NCBI GenBank assembly: GCA_018343915.1
Contig: JABRWF010000003.1
Coordinates: 5,146,001 to 5,210,000, forward strand
DNA: 64,000 bases
From: Agroathelia rolfsii
Taxonomy: Eukaryota; Basidiomycota; Agaricomycetes; Amylocorticiales; Amylocorticiaceae
Reading direction: 5' to 3'
Shown piece after piece: positions 57,890 to 64,000 of this stretch. Position 1 is the stretch's first letter. Every line of letters starts with the position of its first letter. A program made the position numbers and the translations under genes. Below the pieces are notes generated by a model. That model was not told where the DNA came from. It saw only the letters and a list, made by a program, of their open reading frames with translations, and did no database searches.

Positions 57890-59332
57890 ATGTCACCCAT
57901 CAGAACAGTACGTTCAAATTTCGAAGAAAAAATGCAAATACCATGAATTGATATACATTGCACACAACGTACCCCCTCTTCGTGAATAGCCGTGGACCAG
58001 GCTCATTCGCTTCATTGCCTCTGAAACCGGTCGTATACACATCGGTCAGCCTGTAGACTCCAGCCTGGACAGTGAGTTGGGAATCTATATCGCGGTTCAC
58101 CTGCATAGTACTCATGATTCCTTATCACGAATGAAATGTCTAGTTGGTCTTGCTGCATGGCAGAAACAGCTCATCCAGGCACATGAGATCCAAGGCTCTC
58201 CCTTCGACCCTAAGGCCAAGCTCACGAGCAACATCCTGACTGTGAAGCAGTTACTATCGCCCCTCTCAAGGGACGAGGTCGGCACTGTACGTTGTCTCGG
58301 CCTTAACTATGAGGATCATGCCGTAGGTGCTACCTTACTCGCCGACATGAGCGGTGACTCACATTTGAACACCATTTGACATGATTACGAATTTATTTGG
58401 ATAGAAAGAGGCCAACCTCGCTCCTCCCCCGTATGTCATTCCATGTCACTATCTTGATCATGACCGCGCATGCCACACTTCTGTCTTCTTGAATCTAACC
58501 AACTTCTATTTTCCTCCACCAATAGTGTACCCGTCTTATTCTTTAAGCCAACAACCGCACTGACCGATCCAACTGCGCCCATTCTTGTTCCTCGTGCTGC
58601 GCAACCAGTTGATGTCGAGCAGTCGGATTACGAGGTTGAGTTGACCGTTGTCATCGGCAAGCCAATGCGCGATGTTAAAGAAAAAGACGCACTGGACTAT
58701 GTGCTGGGTTACACGGCAGGAAACGATGTATTATTCTCGCTTTTCTTCCTTTATAGTCACAGTGATCTCAATCGGAATCCGTAACCTCGAATTTGTTTTC
58801 ATTAGGTTTCATTCCGCAAACAACAGATGATCACCTCCCAATGGGGCTTCTCCAAAGGCTTCGGTATGTACCTCATCCAGTTGTTCAGGTTCTCCAGTGC
58901 CTAACGCGCATCTGTAAATCAAAGACGACGCTTCACCATGGGGCCCCTGCATTGTCGCCGCCCATGCCTTACCAGACCCCCAGAACCTCGCTCTGAAATG
59001 CATTGTTAACGGACAGACATTGCAAGATGGTACTACAAAGTAAGTGAAAATCATTCATTCTTCGTCGACCTTTCACTAAATAGGTTGTTATTGTCTCCTT
59101 CAGAGACCAGATATTTAGTGTCGCCCGCTCTCTTGCTTGGCTATCACGCGGTACGACCCTCTTGCCCGGCTCTATCCTCATGACGGGTACGCCTGCTGGT
59201 GTCGGCTTCACACGCAAACCACCTATTTATATCAAACACAATGATGAGATACAAGTGTGGATTGACGGCGGTATTGGTAGCTGTATTAATACTGTTGTTG
59301 AAGAAGGAAACGATAATAAGGCTAAGCTCTAG
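57890..59332 (+). CDS. Fumarylacetoacetate hydrolase family protein, copy 2
   Basis: Tandem paralogue of the gene 440 bp upstream, with the same exon plan. ATG 57890 gives MSPIRT, then PWTRLIRFIASETGRIHIGQ, IGLAAWQKQLIQAHEIQGSP, LTVKQLLSPLSRDEVGTVRC and LGLNYEDHA. Next come VPVLFFKPTTALTDPTAPIL, DYEVELTVVIGKPMRDV (metal-binding glutamates kept), LDYVLGYTAGND, VSFRKQQMITSQWGFSKGFD and DASPWGPCIVAAHALPDPQN. The last exon has DQIFSVARSLAWLSRGTTLL, PGSILMTGTPAGVGFTRKPP and VWIDGGIGSCINTVVEEGND; TAG at 59330-59332. Both copies look intact. Introns differ in sequence but sit at matching places, so the duplication is not very recent. It is convergent with GATB, whose stop is only about 100 bp away. 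Confidence 0.9.
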
Positions 59333-59431
59333 CCTAAGAGCAGACGGTTTCTTTCTATCCATTAAGTTGATTATGGTATGTACAATATCAAAACTGTGAC
59401 CAATCAATCGATTTCTATTGCATCTCCCTGG

Positions 59432-61617
59432 CTATGAATCTTTCAAAACCTCGAGTAAGGTCTCTCTAGCGGCCTTGGCATCCGCTTTGCCGCCCGACGA
59501 TTTCATTACCTTGCCCACCAGCTTGTTTAAGACATTCATTTTGCCTGCGCGGATGGCAGCTACTTCCTCGGGCATGCTAGTCACTACATCCATACACATT
59601 ATGCGTAGCTGGTCGTCGGTGCCGCTGCCAGTGGCTTGGGGTGTGGATAGAAGGGATAACTCCTCTGCAAAGGCGCGAACATTACACTCGGTGGGGTTGG
59701 GAGAGTCAAGCAGCTGTCGAAGGAGAGATTTTGCCGCCGTTCCTAAATGTCGGATTGATAAAACTGACTCGTGCGATACAAAACAAGGTCATGTACCTGT
59801 TAATATTTTAGCTGGATCTTGTACCAGATCAACAAGATCTCCCAGCTGCCGGGCCGTCAGTGGGTTTTGTGAGAAAGTCAGCCCTCTTGCTGTTAATTGT
59901 CCGGAAAGCTCATGTAAGATCCTAGAGTAATCAGATATTAGTGTTCGTTCTTGAAGAACCAAGATTTTTAAAGAATAATTTACCAGTTCGCGACCACTTT
60001 CGCCTCTCTGCCTTTCGCAATCTCGTCAAAATATGCGACGGCCGGATACTGGCTGCGCTGCAACTCTCTATATCCCACAACTCCCTCACCGTCAAACGCA
60101 ATCTCCCTCCCAGCATCCATGGCCATCAACACTTCCACGTCCCTTTCTTTCAGCCCGCACTCCATAAGCCTTCTCCTCGTCTCTACCGGCAACTCAGGCA
60201 TCTCCTTGTGCACATCCTCCACATATCCCTCGGTCAATAGCAAAGGCGGTATATTCGGGTCAGGCATGTATCGATAGTCCGGTGCATCTTCCTTACCGCG
60301 CAAACGGAACGTCTCCCCGCGTACATCGTCAAAGCCGCGGGTCTCCTGCGCGACTGACTGGCCGGAGGAGAGCAAAGAAATGTGTCGTCGCGCTTCAGCT
60401 GCAATGGCGAGCATGGCAAAGCGTGCACTGTTCAAGTTTTTGATTTCGCAGCGCTTGCCTGCCATGGAGGAATCACCTATGCGCCGAACGGAAACATTGA
60501 CATCGCAGCGGAAGGAGCCCTGGTACCATATGTACAAGAATGGGATATTCACTGAACACAAGATACATAAGGAAAGAATAAGTAGAAATTCACCTGATCC
60601 ATGTTCCCGTCACTGGACCCGACAGAACGGAGGAGTTCCTGCAACGCTCGGATGTATTCTCCTGCTTCCTCCGGTGAACTTTGGAAAGAGAGGAAATTTG
60701 ATCAGCCTACGTACATTGTTGTTTGAAATAGCTGAATCTTACCGCATGTCTGGTTCAGAGACAATCTCCATCAGACCGGCACCAGCGCGGTTGAGGTCAA
60801 TATGCGCAATGTTTCTACGGCTGTCAGTCATAGACTTGGCAGTGTCCTATGCACGGGAATGTCAAGATTCATAACTACAGTCAAGAAAGTCCTTGAATAA
60901 AAGTACTACCTGCTCCAACTGAATTTGATGGATTCGCACTGAAACATCCGCCTTGGGTAGGTGCAGTTTTCCGCCTTTGGCAATGGGCGCTATTATATAG
61001 AATGCCAGCACAATCAGCACATGAAATCCAACTGCTTTATTTTGCGTCTGTACGTGTAATAATATTTTGTATGCACTCACCGTAGCGTTGTGTGATTTGG
61101 TAACCGGAGGGGAGGTCCGCATAAAAATAATGTTTACGGTCGAATGTCGAACGCGACTGTACCTCTGCTCCCAAGGCCAATGCTGTCCGTACAGCGAGCT
61201 TTACGCATTTAGGATTCAGGACCTAGGTAGCAAAGAACCACTGAAGATGAGGACAAATGCGCTCGAAAAACTGCCACTCTGGTAGTGCTTACGGGCAAAG
61301 TGCCAGGGAGGGCAGCATCATGCAATGAGACATGTGCAGGTTGATTAGGAGGAAAATTGATGGAGCTCGTCTCAGCATCTGGTATAGCAAGAGTCAAGAT
61401 AGGTGAAAAGGTATGGCAGGGAGCACCAAGCCACACCTGAGAAGAGCTTGCGTCGTGTCTTTAGCTGGGCATGTACTTCGATACCAACGATAACCTCCCA
61501 TCCGGGCCATCTATTATCTTCGATGGGAATGCGTAGACTATGCAAACCACGCGACAAACGCGTTAGATGTAGAAAGGAGGATGCGGTTGAACGTCGTCGA
61601 AGCAAGAGATGCCACAT
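59432..61617 (-). CDS. GATB: Mitochondrial glutamyl-tRNA(Gln) amidotransferase subunit B
   Basis: About nine exons. ATG 61617 opens [20 protein letters not shown], a mitochondrial presequence (an upstream in-frame ATG at 61749 was judged less likely). The family core follows: [22 protein letters not shown], then [97 protein letters not shown] and [20 protein letters not shown]. Next come [35 protein letters not shown] and [20 protein letters not shown]. The C-terminal YqeY-like part ends with [20 protein letters not shown] and VLKDS, TAG at 59432-59434. With GatA and a third subunit it converts Glu-tRNA(Gln) to Gln-tRNA(Gln) in mitochondria. Complete. Confidence 0.94.
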
Positions 61618-62218
61618 ATGGTCCACAACATGCGCCTCAGCAGCCGGAAGTATGCTACCTGCACTTCCGTAGCGCTTACTGTAACAAAAGCTATACAAGA
61701 TGAAAACAATATGGTCGTCATGTAGAATCACATTATAGATAAAGAGCAAGGCACAAGAAATCTACGCAAGTATAATGGATTATGATTGATTATCATTTGC
61801 AAAACTAAAACGTATCATACAAATACATGGATGACGACGTAATGGTGTGGGGGAAGCCGTTGAACGTACAATATCGGTCTTTATAATTATATTTTCTTGA
61901 TCCAGAAGGGGAATGATAGCGTTGAAGGAAAATGAGGATACGGTCGAAGAAAAAAATTCCCGAGCTCTCGCCTAGCTTAAAAGAAAACAGTACGAACTGA
62001 CGTGCCTCACAGAAGAGTCAACGGAGCCATGTCGATCCTGTGCATGACATCCCTTTTTTCTCGTGAGAGAGCACTGAAAAAGCGAATGGAAAACTAAGTG
62101 AGCTTAGGAAAAACGATGAGGGTAAACGGCTTAATCGTTAGGAACGTTCTTCCCAGATTTGAAAAGAGAGATCCTCGCTGTGTTTCAAAATAACAGATCC
62201 CCCTCAAGAATCGAGAAA
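61618..62218. other. Spacer between GATB and the poly(A) polymerase gene
   Basis: 5' flank of GATB and 3' flank of the poly(A) polymerase gene; no gene seen. Confidence 0.4.

Positions 62219-64000
<1,782 letters not shown>

Overview
This window is nuclear DNA of a filamentous basidiomycete, most likely an Agaricomycete. Genes are dense and on both strands. Most are split by many 45-100 bp GT-AG introns, often with very short exons, and the proteins are fungal (a RAX1-type RGS protein, the SIN component Cdc14, Mgm101, RTA1-like transporters, a Zn2Cys6 regulator). A Rhizoctonia/Ceratobasidium-like source would fit, but that is an impression from protein style and base composition, not a proven assignment. 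Nothing prokaryotic or viral was seen, and no tRNA, rRNA or CRISPR array.

Layout. 0-4.6 kb: the 3' part of a GH5 exo-beta-glucanase-like gene, then a single-exon Ser/Pro-rich protein with PPxY-type motifs. 4.6-8 kb: gene-poor, holding an antisense relic of a RecQ-like helicase. 8-16.2 kb: two minus-strand genes, a RAX1-like membrane RGS protein and a coiled-coil protein of unknown function, separated by 2 kb without recognisable genes. 16.2-19 kb: a second gene-poor stretch. 19-34.9 kb: a stomatin/SPFH protein, Rrp7, a Zn2Cys6 regulator, a C2H2 zinc-finger protein, a decaying secreted/membrane protein gene, a GCP5-type gamma-tubulin complex component and a DSBA/thioredoxin-fold protein. 35-39.1 kb: a CSN12/Thp1-like PCI protein and a von Willebrand A domain protein with a myristoylation-type N terminus.

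39.7-50.3 kb is the most distinctive region: four tandem, same-strand RTA1-like seven-helix membrane protein genes. Three look intact. The third in order of coordinates is a pseudogene with three in-frame stops and a destroyed splice donor. Between it and the fourth copy lies a 706-bp foldback element with arms of about 330 bp flanked by TA dinucleotides.

51.7-64 kb returns to core genes: Mgm101 (mitochondrial DNA maintenance), SIN component Cdc14 (septation), a tandem pair of fumarylacetoacetate-hydrolase family genes, mitochondrial GatB, and the 3' part of poly(A) polymerase running off the right edge.

No operon-like pathway is implied. Housekeeping genes (Rrp7, GCP5, CSN12, Mgm101, GatB, Pap1) are interspersed with family-expansion regions (RTA1 array, FAH pair) and decaying sequence. 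Splice junctions were assigned by eye from reading-frame continuity and family resemblance, so some boundaries are approximate.
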